In this document: positions 1 to 9,073 of the stretch, piece after piece | Numbering within the stretch: the first letter of the stretch is position 1 | Layout: every line of letters starts with the position of its first letter | Assembly (NCBI RefSeq): GCF_900207585.1 | Contig: NZ_OAOP01000001.1 | Span: forward strand, 124,001-188,000 | Length of the DNA stretch: 64,000 bases | From: Bacillus oleivorans | GTDB taxonomy: Bacteria; Bacillota; Bacilli; Bacillales; JC228 | Direction: 5' to 3' | The notes under the pieces: model-generated | The model's input: only the letters and a program-made list of their open reading frames with translations | Database searches by the model: none | What the model was told of the DNA's origin: nothing | Made by a program: the position numbers and the translations under genes

Positions 1-338
1 GACTCGAGTTAAGGGACTTTGGCATTGATGTTGTGTTAGTAGAGCCGGGTTCTTTTAAAACCAATATTTGGACAACAGGTAAACAAGTAGCTGAATCATC
101 CCTCAATCAGAACTCGCCTTACTTTAAAATGATGGAAAGAATAGAAGCCCATCTTCATAAAGCATCACCAAGATACGGAAACCCAATAGATGTAGCTAGG
201 CTAATCGGAGACATCGCTGAAAATCCTAAGCCCAAACTCCGATACCAAATTGGAAAAGGTGTAAAAGCCACGCTAGCTCTAAAAGCCATCCTCCCCTGGT
301 GGATCTGGGAAAAACTATTACTCAAACAACTAAAATAA
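1..338 (+). CDS. SDR family oxidoreductase, C-terminal part (5' end outside window)
   Basis: The open frame enters from the left edge (frame of base 3), so the gene starts before the window. About 112 residues are visible. They begin around the region after the SDR active site: a VEPGSFKTNIW segment is the usual Pro-Gly motif after the YxxxK helix that shapes the cofactor pocket. Short-chain dehydrogenases are NAD(P)-dependent oxidoreductases; the catalytic Ser-Tyr-Lys and the Rossmann glycines are not in view, so substrate cannot be judged. The C-terminus is rich in Leu, Lys and Trp (ILPWWIWEKLLLKQLK), which may be a membrane-associating tail. A GTG at 33 could be mistaken for a start, but the frame and homology continue upstream of it. 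Confidence 0.75.
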   Translation, partial: LELRDFGIDVVLVEPGSFKTNIWTTGKQVAESSLNQNSPYFKMMERIEAHLHKASPRYGNPIDVARLIGDIAENPKPKLRYQIGKGVKATLALKAILPWWIWEKLLLKQLK

Positions 339-361
339 ACCGATTCGACAAACTTCGGGAC

Positions 362-391
362 GTGACAGGCATCAGCCCCGTATGTAATAAT
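362..391 (+). promoter_or_regulatory. Probable sigma-A promoter for the riboswitch-ade transcript
   Basis: GTGACA at 362-367 and TAATAA(T) at 385-391 are separated by 17 bp, a good match to the vegetative -35/-10 pattern. A start near 397 would put the purine aptamer at the very 5' end of the RNA, as is usual. Confidence 0.5.
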
Positions 392-407
392 AAAAAAAAA
401 AGTTCAG

Positions 408-480
408 CAATATGTATAAGCTTGGGAATAAGGCTCAAGCGTTTCTACCAGGTAACCGTAAATTACCGGACTACATGAAG
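408..480 (+). ncRNA. Purine riboswitch aptamer (guanine-type pyrimidine C74)
   Basis: The conserved core is readable. P1 is ATGTA (412-416) with TACAT (472-476). P2 is GCTTG/CAAGC around an L2 containing ATAAGG. J2/3 is GTTTCTACC, P3 is GGTAA/TTACC with L3 CCGTAAA, and J3/1 is GACTAC. The J3/1 base that discriminates ligands (C at 471) is the cytosine found in guanine/hypoxanthine aptamers rather than the uracil of adenine aptamers. Downstream the strands CTACAT/ATGTAG, GAAG/CTTC, TGACA/TGTCA and AACATAC/GTATGTT (471-554) nest into an alternative hairpin that uses the P1 3' strand, followed by a terminator. The downstream gene is adenine deaminase. Confidence 0.85.
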
Positions 481-559
481 GGTGAATGTGACATATGCTA
501 TTTGAACATACGGCTGATAAGTATGTTAAATTTGTCATCTTCTCAAGAATGTAGATTAG

Positions 560-590
560 CCTGGGTGTATGGTGTGCCCGGGTTTTTTTT
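560..590 (+). terminator. Terminator of the purine riboswitch leader
   Basis: CCTGGG (560-565) pairs with CCCGGG (577-582), followed by eight T. It lies between the aptamer and ade, so it is probably the regulated terminator. Confidence 0.7.
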
Positions 591-696
591 GTGTAAACAT
601 TTATCGATAGATACTAGAATGATTGTATTGACTGATTGGGAGTATAAATAAGATGGGATTTGTTTACTCCTGCATATAAGAAAGGAGATGATCTTC

Positions 697-2496
697 ATGG
701 AGAATTGGGTCAAGCGAAAGAAACTATATGAAGTCAGCCAGCAGCTATCTAAGGTCGCCCGCGGTTTAGAAAAAGCAGACACAGTTATTAAAAATGGAAC
801 ATTAATAAATGTTTACTCGGGCGAATTACTAGAAAATATCGACATTGCCATCAGTGAAGGGCGAATTGCCTATGTAGGAAAGGCCGACCATACAATCGGA
901 GAAAATACCAAAGTCATTGAAGCATACAACCGTTATATCGTGCCTGGTTTTTTAGATGGTCATATGCATGTGGAGAGCACGATGCTGTCCGTTACAGAAT
1001 TTGCTAAAGCCGCCTTGCCCAAAGGAACAACCGGCATTTTTATGGACCCGCACGAAATTGCGAATGTGTTTGGGGCGGAAGGCGTTCGCCTTATGCACGA
1101 AGAAGGCCAGCAGCTCCCATTAAAGGTGTTTACGACCTTCCCATCCTGTGTACCTGCGACTACAGATTTAGAGGATGCCGGGGCTGCGATTCATGTAGAA
1201 GATGTACAAACAGGATTACAGTGGGAGAAAGTCGCTGGACTTGGCGAAGTTATGAATTTTCCGGGGGTAGTCTTTGGGGATTCTCTTATGCTGGGGGAAA
1301 TTGAAGCAACGATAAAAGCCAATAAGGCAGTAACCGGGCATTTTCCTGCCGAGGATCCTTATTTGCTCCAAGCTTACCTATCTTCAGGAGTCACTTCTGA
1401 TCATGAAACCGTAACAAGAGAGCAAGGGCTTGAGAAGGTGCGCTTAGGCATGCACTTAATGATTCGTGAAGGATCGGCATGGCATGATGTAAAAGAAGTT
1501 ATTAAGGTTGTAACAGAAGATAAAGTTAGTACGGCTAATATTAGTTTAGTAACAGATGATGTGTATCCGCAGACTCTCGTTGAAAAAGGGCACTTAAATC
1601 ACGTCGTCCGCCGTGCGATTGAAGAAGGGGTAGATCCAATTACTGCGATCCAGATGGCGACGATAAATGTAGCGCGTTATTTTAAATTGGAACAGGACTT
1701 AGGTGCAATTGCTCCAGGAAAATGTGCGGATATTTTATTAATAGAGGACCTTCAAAAAGTTGAACCTGTGACAGTTTTAACAGACGGAGAGGTGATTTTT
1801 GATAAAGGGGAATTAGTGAAATCATTCCCTCGCTACACATATCCTGAATATGTGAGAAATTCCATGAACGTTAAAGAAGAACTGAATCCAGCCGACTTTT
1901 TACTAAAAAGTAAAAGCGGAAAATCAGAAACAGAAGTTCATGTGATTAAAATTATAGAAAATAGTGCGCGCACGGAAAAAATGACAGCAGTCTTAGAGGT
2001 TCAAGACGGTGTGATACAGCCTGACGTCGATCAGGATATCATTCAACTGGCCTGTATTGACCGCCACCATCGAAGCGGACAAATCTCCCTCGGATTCGCT
2101 CATGGATTTCAGTTAACTAAAGGTGCGGTGGCCTCAACGGTCGCCCATGATAGTCATAATCTATTAGTGATGGGAACAAATTCGGAAGATATGGCACTAG
2201 CCGCAAATGAACTCGTAAAATGCGGCGGCGGGATGATTGCTGTTGCAAATGGGAAGATATTGGCCCGCGTAGCGATGCCAATTGCAGGTCTAATGTCTGA
2301 CCAGCCATTAGAAACAGTCGTTCAAGAAGTGCAACAGCTAGAAAAGGCCTGGAAGGTATTGGGATGCCCAATCAATGCGCCATTCATGACCTTCTCTCTT
2401 ATCGCTCTAGCAGTCATTCCAGAAATCCGCATTACAAACCGGGGGATTGCCGACGTAACCCAATTTCAGCTGATTCAAACGGAAATAGAATCATGA
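697..2496 (+). CDS. ade: Adenine deaminase
   Basis: Amidohydrolase-superfamily enzyme converting adenine to hypoxanthine and ammonia in purine salvage; cytosolic. The N-terminal part carries the metal-binding GHMHVESTM motif and DPHEIANV, typical of bacterial Ade; the C-terminal domain has VASTVAHDSHNLLVMG and a conserved GGG segment. At 599 residues it is slightly longer than B. subtilis AdeC and could equally be closest to the YerA-type paralogue. Start: ATG at 688 lies inside the Shine-Dalgarno AAAGGAG, so ATG 697, nine bases after AGGAG, is preferred. Likely controlled by the upstream purine riboswitch and terminated by the hairpin at 2561. Confidence 0.92.
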   Translation: MENWVKRKKLYEVSQQLSKVARGLEKADTVIKNGTLINVYSGELLENIDIAISEGRIAYVGKADHTIGENTKVIEAYNRYIVPGFLDGHMHVESTMLSVTEFAKAALPKGTTGIFMDPHEIANVFGAEGVRLMHEEGQQLPLKVFTTFPSCVPATTDLEDAGAAIHVEDVQTGLQWEKVAGLGEVMNFPGVVFGDSLMLGEIEATIKANKAVTGHFPAEDPYLLQAYLSSGVTSDHETVTREQGLEKVRLGMHLMIREGSAWHDVKEVIKVVTEDKVSTANISLVTDDVYPQTLVEKGHLNHVVRRAIEEGVDPITAIQMATINVARYFKLEQDLGAIAPGKCADILLIEDLQKVEPVTVLTDGEVIFDKGELVKSFPRYTYPEYVRNSMNVKEELNPADFLLKSKSGKSETEVHVIKIIENSARTEKMTAVLEVQDGVIQPDVDQDIIQLACIDRHHRSGQISLGFAHGFQLTKGAVASTVAHDSHNLLVMGTNSEDMALAANELVKCGGGMIAVANGKILARVAMPIAGLMSDQPLETVVQEVQQLEKAWKVLGCPINAPFMTFSLIALAVIPEIRITNRGIADVTQFQLIQTEIES

Positions 2497-2560
2497 GAAT
2501 GAACTAAGTTTTGCAATAAATAGATATGCAGCCAGTAGCCTGCGGCAAAACAAAGCAAAG

Positions 2561-2592
2561 AGGTGTCCAAATCTAAACAGGACACCTTTTTT
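2561..2592 (+). terminator. Rho-independent terminator after ade
   Basis: AGGTGTCC (2561-2568) and GGACACCT (2580-2587) form an 8-bp stem followed by a T run. Confidence 0.85.
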
Positions 2593-2617
2593 AAAACGTT
2601 ACACTATAAAGTTTTTT

Positions 2618-3109
2618 CACAGATAGCGGAACTGATGTCCGTAAGAACCCCGGTGTCGCACGCCAAGGACGAATATCGGACATACAATCCGCTATTTCCT
2701 TAAAAACCGCTGTTCTGAAGACCTGAACGGACATATGATCCGTTATTTTGCCAAAATCATTAGAAAATCGTTGATTTTTCAGTAAATAGCGGAACCAATG
2801 TCCTATAATTTTGAAAAACGGCCAATTTGTCACAGATAGCGGAACTGATGTCCGTAAGAACCCTGGTGCCGCACGCCAAGGACGAATATCGGACATACAA
2901 TCCGCTATTTCCTTAAAAACCACTGTTCTGAAGACCTGAACGGACATATGATCCGTTATTTTGCCAAAATCATTAGAAAATCGTTGATTTTTCAGTAAAT
3001 AGCGGAACCAATGTCCTATAATTTTGAAAAACGGCCAATTTGTCACAGATAGCGGAACTGATGTCCGTAAGAACCCCGGTGTCGCACGCCAAGGACGAAT
3101 ATCGGACAT
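2618..3109 (+). repeat. Tandem repeat, 213-bp period, about 2.3 copies
   Basis: Copies start at 2618, 2831 and 3044 (the last truncated after about 66 bp) and differ at only a few positions. Each full unit holds four copies of an 18-bp core, ATARCGGAWCNNATGTCC, two in each orientation, so the array can form many hairpins. A 182-codon reverse-strand frame across it is a by-product of the repeats. The same core recurs at 60428-60602. It fills the space between ade and the convergent peptide transporter gene; no other gene is seen between 2593 and 3161. Confidence 0.9.
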
Positions 3110-3161
3110 TTTTTCATCCAAAACTATTCTTATCGACAAACTTCAGTCAGTGACAAGTACC

Positions 3162-4655
3162 CTATCGTATACCCTTCATAAAGGTTTGAATCTTTGGCGC
3201 GAAAATGAACAAGATGATGCTTAGAACGATTGATACTCCACCAATAATTCCAAAGTATAACATTTCATTCGCAGCAGAATAGAATTTAACCAGCTGTGCG
3301 TTAATAGCTTGTGCAGCTGCATTGGATAAGAACCAAAGGCTCATTGTTTGCGCTGAAAATGCGGCAGGCGCGAGCTTGGTTGTTGCTGAAAGTCCTACCG
3401 GTGACAGGCAAAGCTCACCAAGTACGACAATAAAGTAGCTAAGTACCAACCATAATGGACTAACTAAAGAATCCGCACCGCTAAAGTAGGCTGGCAGTAA
3501 AATCACAAGGAATGAAAGACCGGCAAACAATAGACCTAGCGAGAATTTTTGCGGAATTGTTGGCTGGCGTTTTCCAAGCTTAATCCAGAACCAGGCAAAT
3601 ACAGGAGCTAGAAAAATAATAAATAACGGGTTCAATGATTGGAACCAAGCTGGGGAAATCGTTATCCCGGCAAACTCTAGTTGAGTTCGTTTATCTGCAT
3701 ATAAAGCTAAAATCGTTGAACCTTGTTCCTGAATGGCCCAGAACATAACAGATGCAATAAAGAGCGGGATATAAGCAATAACGCGAGAGCGTTCAACGGC
3801 TGTTGTTTTAGGACTGCGATACATCACAACAAAGTAAATGGTTGGAATGACAATTCCTAATACCCCGACAAGAGCAATAAAACTATCAAAGTTTAATAGG
3901 CCAGTTGGAATCATAGTCACACATAAAATGGCAATGATTATTAGTGCCAAGCCGATAATCGTTCCATACTTCTTCTTTTCAGCAGAAGAAAGCGGATTTG
4001 CTACAAATGTTCCAGCTAATCCGAGATTCTTCTTCTTGGTTGCCATAAAAACAAGAAGTCCAATAAACATACCAACAGCGGCGATCGCGAAACCTAAGTG
4101 AAAGTTCACATCCATTCCCACTTTTCCGACAATTAATGGAGCAGTAAATCCACCGAGGTTAATACCCATATAGAAAATACTGAATCCCGAATCCCGTCGG
4201 TTGTCGTCTTCACTATAAATTTCGCCAACAACGCTAGAAACATTAGGCTTTAATAAACCTGTACCGAGTACAATCAGAACCATTGAAACAAAAAATAGAG
4301 CGATGCTGCCGGGAACTGATAATGCTATGTGTCCTAACATAATCAAAATTCCACCATAAAAAACGGCTTTTGAGGTACCGAATATGCGGTCAGCTAACCA
4401 ACCACCGATAATACCTGACATATATACTAAAGATCCATAAATGGACATAATTGAAAGTGCGATCGGCTCGTCTAAACCAAGACCACCTTGTGTTACTTCA
4501 TAATACATATAGAAAACAAGGATTGCTCTCATTCCGTAATAAGAAAATCTCTCCCAGAATTCTGTGAAGAAAAGAGTAAATAGGCCCTTAGGATGTCCGA
4601 AGAAGCCCTTTTGCGGGACACTAGCCACAATTTTCTCTTTTTTAGAATCAGACAT
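3162..4655 (-). CDS. dtpT: Proton-dependent oligopeptide (POT/PTR) transporter
   Basis: Major-facilitator peptide:proton symporter of the cytoplasmic membrane, importing di- and tripeptides. 497 residues, the usual length for bacterial POT proteins. The N-terminus has the family signature FFTEFWERFSYYGMRAIL on the first helix (ExxER-type motif for proton coupling). About twelve to fourteen hydrophobic segments follow. GFSIFYMGINLGGF in the fifth helix region and the late FLSNAAAQA are also PTR-like. Start ATG at 4655 has a good AGGAGG upstream. The 3' end faces the tandem repeat and no clear terminator was seen. Substrate range cannot be read from sequence. Confidence 0.9.
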   Translation of the reverse strand: MSDSKKEKIVASVPQKGFFGHPKGLFTLFFTEFWERFSYYGMRAILVFYMYYEVTQGGLGLDEPIALSIMSIYGSLVYMSGIIGGWLADRIFGTSKAVFYGGILIMLGHIALSVPGSIALFFVSMVLIVLGTGLLKPNVSSVVGEIYSEDDNRRDSGFSIFYMGINLGGFTAPLIVGKVGMDVNFHLGFAIAAVGMFIGLLVFMATKKKNLGLAGTFVANPLSSAEKKKYGTIIGLALIIIAILCVTMIPTGLLNFDSFIALVGVLGIVIPTIYFVVMYRSPKTTAVERSRVIAYIPLFIASVMFWAIQEQGSTILALYADKRTQLEFAGITISPAWFQSLNPLFIIFLAPVFAWFWIKLGKRQPTIPQKFSLGLLFAGLSFLVILLPAYFSGADSLVSPLWLVLSYFIVVLGELCLSPVGLSATTKLAPAAFSAQTMSLWFLSNAAAQAINAQLVKFYSAANEMLYFGIIGGVSIVLSIILFIFAPKIQTFMKGIR

Positions 4656-4842
4656 TACGTAAAACCTCCTTTTTTACTATTCTTATTATTCTACAATAAT
4701 ATCAAGTCCCTATCATTGTCAAATTTCGACAGGTGTCTGCCGCGTTCCAAAATTTATCGATTTTCCTTTATTTTGTATAGTTTACAAATGATGAAACACA
4801 CTAAAATAGAGTTGTAAATATACGATTTTTGAGGAGATTTTT

Positions 4843-6042
4843 ATGTACAAATTATTTACGCATAATGATTTAGATGGGGTTGGATGTGGCATAGTCGCCA
4901 AGCTTGCATTTGGTGACCAAGTCGATGTTCGCTACAATTCTGTAATGGGTTTGGATTTTCAGATAGAAAAATTCCTCGAAAGAAAAAACGACAATAAACA
5001 GAAAGAGGATTTTTTAATCATTACAGATCTTTCAATTAATGAAAAAAATGCAGAGGGACTTAATGAGTATGTTGCGGAAGGCGGAATGGCGAAGCTGATT
5101 GATCACCACAAAACAGCCCTTCATTTTAATGACTACAGCTGGGGATTAGTCAAAGTCGAATATGATAATGGGCGTTTAACCTCTGCCACCTCATTACTCT
5201 ATGATTACCTTGTGGAACACGACCTGATACAGCCTTCCGCAGCTGTCGAAGAATTTGTAGAATTAGTTCGGCAATATGACACGTGGGAATGGGAAAAATA
5301 CGACAATATCAAAGCCAAGCATTTGAATGATTTATTCTTTATGGTTTCGATCGATGAATTTGAAGAAAAAATGGTATCCAGGCTTCTAGAAGCCGAGCAT
5401 TTTGAGTATGACGAATTTGAACAAAAACTGCTCAATATGGAAGAGGAAAAAATTGAACGCTATATCCGAAGAAAAAGACGTGAAATGGTTCAAACCTTTG
5501 TAGGAGAGTATTGCACAGGTATAGTTCATGCTGAATCGTATCATTCAGAGCTTGGAAGTGAGCTGGGAAAGGAAAATAGTCATTTGGATTACATAACAAT
5601 CTTAAATATGGGCGGAAAAAAAATTAGCTTTAGAACGGTCCATGATGATATTGATGTCTCAGCGGTAGCCGGACGGTTTGGAGGGGGTGGCCACGCTAAA
5701 GCAGCAGGATGCTCGATGAATGAAGAATCTTACGAGCTCTACGTAAAGGCTGCCTTTACGATCGAACCGATGAGGCAGGATGCTTTCAAGAATCAGTACA
5801 ACCTTAAAAACATCCCGCAAGGAAGCTTATATGAGAATCGAAATGAAGATCAGATCTTTATCTATTCTAAAAACGAGTCGGAGTGGATCGTTGAGTTAAA
5901 TGGTGAACCTTTAACAGAAACATTCACAAGCTTTGAAACTGCTGAGAGATACGTAAAAAGAATTCATTCTGCCTGGCTGGCGCGAGATGAACATTATGTG
6001 GAATTTTTGAAGGATGTTGTGATAAACATAAAATGTATTTAG
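4843..6042 (+). CDS. nrnB: Oligoribonuclease NrnB-like DHH phosphoesterase
   Basis: DHH/DHHA1 family exonuclease that degrades very short RNAs (nano-RNA) in the cytoplasm. 399 residues, the size of B. subtilis NrnB (YngD). Motifs in order: THNDLDGVGCG (metal-binding Asp cluster) at residues 6-16, ITDLSI near residue 65, the DHHK motif near residue 89, and the DHHA1 glycine-rich GRFGGGGHAKAAG near residue 280, which binds substrate. RBS GAGGAG precedes the ATG. Monocistronic, closed by a strong terminator at 6074. Confidence 0.9.
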   Translation: MYKLFTHNDLDGVGCGIVAKLAFGDQVDVRYNSVMGLDFQIEKFLERKNDNKQKEDFLIITDLSINEKNAEGLNEYVAEGGMAKLIDHHKTALHFNDYSWGLVKVEYDNGRLTSATSLLYDYLVEHDLIQPSAAVEEFVELVRQYDTWEWEKYDNIKAKHLNDLFFMVSIDEFEEKMVSRLLEAEHFEYDEFEQKLLNMEEEKIERYIRRKRREMVQTFVGEYCTGIVHAESYHSELGSELGKENSHLDYITILNMGGKKISFRTVHDDIDVSAVAGRFGGGGHAKAAGCSMNEESYELYVKAAFTIEPMRQDAFKNQYNLKNIPQGSLYENRNEDQIFIYSKNESEWIVELNGEPLTETFTSFETAERYVKRIHSAWLARDEHYVEFLKDVVINIKCI

Positions 6043-6073
6043 CTAACTGAAAAATTCTATGCACAAAAAGAAA

Positions 6074-6102
6074 AACCCCTCGAATATTTGAGGGGTTCAT
6101 TC
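6074..6102 (+). terminator. Terminator after nrnB
   Basis: AACCCCTC (6074-6081) pairs with GAGGGGTT (6090-6097). Confidence 0.75.
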
Positions 6103-6261
6103 ATTCAAATAATTAACGGCAATAAACAAACTATTTTACTAGTTTTAGATATGCCTAGCTGTGGGATAATGTGAATATCTAGTTTATTATAGAAATTTGT
6201 TATTTTATAAAAAATGAATGATATGATGAAGTTACAATTTTGATAGAGGGGCAAGAGAAGT

Positions 6262-6882
6262 ATGGCGAAACCAAAAAAATACTACGTCGTGTGGGCGGGG
6301 CGAAATCCAGGGATATATACAAGCTGGGATGAGTGTAAGGAGCAAGTGAACGGATATCAAGGGGCGAAATATAAATCCTTTCCATCTGAACAGGAAGCAA
6401 AAGAAGCATTTGCAGCTGGGGCGGCGAATGCTTACTCATCTAAAACCTCAACCACAGGCCAAAAAGTCCAAGCAGACATTATTTACAATAGCATATCCGT
6501 AGATGCAGCCTGCAGCGGAAACCCTGGTGATTTAGAATACCAGGGAGTAGACACCAAAACGGGGGAGCGAATTTTCCATGTAGGTCCTATTGAAAATGGA
6601 ACCAATAACATTGGGGAGTTTCTTGCAATTGTTCATGCCTTGGCACTGCTCAAAAAACAAAATAGCAACAAAACGATTTACTCAGACTCCGCAACAGCGA
6701 TTTCTTGGGTGAAGAGAAAAAAAGCTAACACTCAGCTGGAGTACTCGGAAAAGACAAAATATATTTGGACATTAATCAAACGTGCGGAAAAATGGCTTCA
6801 AGAGAATACATATTCTAATAAAATCTACAAATGGGAAACAAAAGACTGGGGAGAAATTAAAGCAGATTTTGGCAGAAAATAG
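6262..6882 (+). CDS. rnhA: Ribonuclease HI with N-terminal hybrid-binding domain
   Basis: Cleaves the RNA strand of RNA-DNA hybrids. Residues 5-50 (YYVVWAGRNPGIYTSWDECK and on) form the viroplasmin-like hybrid-binding domain; residues 75-206 are the catalytic RNase H fold. The DEDD metal ligands are in place: D81 (SVDAACSGNPG), E119 (NNIGEFLAIVH), D142 (YSDS) and D202 (WGEIKADFGRK). The layout closely follows Bacillus halodurans RNase H1, the classic structural model. RBS is GAGGGG upstream of ATG 6262. Convergent with glnS, sharing the hairpin at 6898. Confidence 0.93.
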   Translation: MAKPKKYYVVWAGRNPGIYTSWDECKEQVNGYQGAKYKSFPSEQEAKEAFAAGAANAYSSKTSTTGQKVQADIIYNSISVDAACSGNPGDLEYQGVDTKTGERIFHVGPIENGTNNIGEFLAIVHALALLKKQNSNKTIYSDSATAISWVKRKKANTQLEYSEKTKYIWTLIKRAEKWLQENTYSNKIYKWETKDWGEIKADFGRK

Positions 6883-6897
6883 ATACAGAAGAAAATC

Positions 6898-6936
6898 AAA
6901 AGCCCTAAACCATCGCAGGTTGAGGGCTTTTCCTTT
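6898..6936 (+). terminator. Terminator after rnhA (possibly bidirectional)
   Basis: AAAAGCCCTAAACC (6898-6911) pairs with GGTTGAGGGCTTTT (6918-6931) with one mismatch. It lies between convergent rnhA and glnS. Confidence 0.85.
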
Positions 6937-6998
6937 TTATCGGCAGATTATAGTCCAGTCCGCTCTTCACTAAGTGCGCTTGGAGTTTGTTCAAAAAT

Positions 6999-8669
6999 TT
7001 ATAATTTAAACGAACTTTTCAGCTCCACAATTAAATTATAAACCGCTTTTTCTTCTGTCGAGAGCTTAGGATCTACACTAAAGTATCCATGTCTAAAGAA
7101 TTGGAACTTATCATATGGTTTGACGTCCTTCATGTTGGGCTCGACAAACCCATTTAAAATTTGCAGAGAGTTTGGATTCACATGATCTAAGAAATTCTTG
7201 CTGTCCTCATCCTCTTTTTCCTCTCCATCTTCATCTAGTATCAGTGGTTCATAGAGACGGAATTCCGCAGGAACCGCTTGTGTCGCTTCCACCCAGTGAA
7301 TCGTGCCTTTAACCTTGCGTCCCGTAAAACCGGTACCGCTTTTTGTTTCTGGGTCATAGGTACAATGAATCTCGACAACGTTTCCATTCTCGTCTTTTAC
7401 AACATCTTCGCACTTAATGAAATAAGCATGCTTGAGTCTTACTTCATTGCCAGGGAACAAACGGAAATACTTACTTGGCGGATTTTCCATGAAGTCTTCC
7501 TGTTCGATATAAATTTCACGGGAAAACGGAATTTGTCTTGTACCCATTTCCGGCACTTCCGGATTAATTTCCGCTTCAAGCATTTCAACTTGTCCTTCTG
7601 GATAATTCGTGATCACTACTTTAAGCGGGCGTAAAATACCCATTGTCCGAGGGACTTTTAATTTTAAATCCTCTCTGACAAAGTGGTCAAGCATCCTGGA
7701 ATCAACGGCCCCATCGCCTTTTGATACCCCTAATTCACGGACAAATGCGCGAATCGCTTCAGGTGTAAAACCTCTTCTTCTTAAGCCAGAAATCGTTGGC
7801 ATGCGCGGGTCATCCCAGCCGTCTACAAACTCTTCTTCCACTAGCTGCTTTAATTTACGCTTACTCATGACCGTATTGGTTAAATTCAAGCGGCCAAACT
7901 CGATTTGCTGCGGCTTGCTTGCCATTTCACATTCTTCAATTACCCAGTTATACAAAGGACGCTGATCTTCAAACTCAAGCGTGCAGATGGAGTGTGTTAC
8001 ATCCTCAATCGCATCCTCAATTGGGTGAGCGAAGGAATACATCGGGTATATACACCATTTGTCTCCTGTATTATGGTGGGTTGCATGAGAAATCCGGTAA
8101 AGAACAGGGTCTCGCAAATTAATATTAGGCGAGCTCATATCAATTTTCGCTCTAAGCACTTTCTCACCGTTTCCAAACTCACCTTTGCGCATCCGCTCAA
8201 ATAATTCTAGGTTTTCCTCTACAGAACGGTTTCGGTAAGGGCTCTCTTTCCCCGGCTCTGTTAAGGTGCCGCGATATTCCCTTATCTCATCAGCTGTAAG
8301 GTCATCTACATAGGCTTTCCCTTTTTTAATAAGAAGGACTGCCCGATTATACATTTCCTCAAAATAATCGGAAGCAAAAAACAGGCCATCCCAATCATAT
8401 CCGAGCCACTTAACATCCTCTTTAATCGATTCAACGAACTCCGTATCTTCCTTTAACGGATTGGTATCGTCAAAACGGAGATTCGTTTTCCCGTTAAATT
8501 CATCCGCCAAGTCAAAGTTAATGATAATGGATTTAGCATGTCCGATATGTAAATAACCGTTTGGTTCTGGCGGAAAACGAGTCATCACATGATCTCGTTT
8601 ACCTGTCTTTAAATCTTCAATAATAATATCCCTTATAAAATTTGAGGTGTTATGTTCCACAGCTTTCAA
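6999..8669 (-). CDS. glnS: Glutaminyl-tRNA synthetase
   Basis: Class I aminoacyl-tRNA synthetase charging tRNA-Gln directly. 556 residues, the normal bacterial GlnRS length. HIGH motif is HIGH at residues 41-44 ([15 protein letters not shown]) and the KMSKS equivalent is MSKRK at 268-272. C-terminal beta-barrel anticodon-binding region is complete ([23 protein letters not shown]). The [12 protein letters not shown] context distinguishes GlnRS from GluRS. Most Bacillales lack GlnRS and make Gln-tRNA through GatCAB, so its presence is notable. No T-box (AGGGTGGNACCGCG) is visible in the roughly 400 bp upstream. Confidence 0.95.
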   Translation of the reverse strand: MKAVEHNTSNFIRDIIIEDLKTGKRDHVMTRFPPEPNGYLHIGHAKSIIINFDLADEFNGKTNLRFDDTNPLKEDTEFVESIKEDVKWLGYDWDGLFFASDYFEEMYNRAVLLIKKGKAYVDDLTADEIREYRGTLTEPGKESPYRNRSVEENLELFERMRKGEFGNGEKVLRAKIDMSSPNINLRDPVLYRISHATHHNTGDKWCIYPMYSFAHPIEDAIEDVTHSICTLEFEDQRPLYNWVIEECEMASKPQQIEFGRLNLTNTVMSKRKLKQLVEEEFVDGWDDPRMPTISGLRRRGFTPEAIRAFVRELGVSKGDGAVDSRMLDHFVREDLKLKVPRTMGILRPLKVVITNYPEGQVEMLEAEINPEVPEMGTRQIPFSREIYIEQEDFMENPPSKYFRLFPGNEVRLKHAYFIKCEDVVKDENGNVVEIHCTYDPETKSGTGFTGRKVKGTIHWVEATQAVPAEFRLYEPLILDEDGEEKEDEDSKNFLDHVNPNSLQILNGFVEPNMKDVKPYDKFQFFRHGYFSVDPKLSTEEKAVYNLIVELKSSFKL

Positions 8670-8858
8670 CCTTCCTTATAAATGAAGTTGTAACTAATTA
8701 TTGATTATGTGAAAACAAATGGATCTTTATATACTTTACACATTATGTCCGTTAGCAAGTATTGTAACACAACTGTCAATGGAATTTTAGCCAAAAAATC
8801 AGGACGGGACCCAATTATCTCCATTATCAAAATTCGGCCGAGTATCATAGGATAAAGT

Positions 8859-8954
8859 ATGCCCCTTATATATTTAGTGACGAAGGAAATGAAAGCGTTT
8901 GCCAAAGAGACGGGGTGTTATAAAGGAATTATTACGACGTTTAGAAATGACTGA
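8859..8954 (+). CDS. Possible 31-codon small ORF
   Basis: An ATG at 8859 opens a 31-residue frame ending at TGA 8952. The peptide includes VTKEMKAFAKETGCYKG and has protein-like composition, but there is no good Shine-Dalgarno sequence. It could be the relic of a longer gene, a leader peptide or chance. It occupies the roughly 400-bp divergent gap between glnS and the GH15-like gene. Confidence 0.2.
   Translation: MPLIYLVTKEMKAFAKETGCYKGIITTFRND
8889..8903 (+). promoter_or_regulatory. Weak candidate cre (CcpA) site upstream of the glycogen block
   Basis: ATGAAAGCGTTTGCC matches the cre consensus WTGNAARCGNWWWCA at 13 of 15 positions. It lies about 170 bp before the GH15-like gene and inside the possible small ORF, so it may be coincidental. 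Confidence 0.25.
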
Positions 8955-9073
8955 TATTTGTGAATACTAAAAATAAATAAGGTTTGCTTATCCTTTTTTA
9001 GATGGTAGTAACTTGGCCGAGTGAATGCAAAAGTAAGCAAGCATTAAAAAAGTTCTAAAGGAGTGCAAGTCAA

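Noticed and set aside
412-651. 79-codon forward frame before ade
   Set aside because: It covers the purine aptamer and terminator; the sequence is explained by RNA structure.
2591-3139. 182-codon reverse-strand open frame
   Set aside because: It is internally repetitive because it lies on the 213-bp tandem repeat, lacks a good RBS and matches no protein family.
8670-9060. Possible T-box leader for glnS
   Set aside because: No AGGGTGGNACCGCG T-box or terminator/antiterminator pair could be found on the minus strand.
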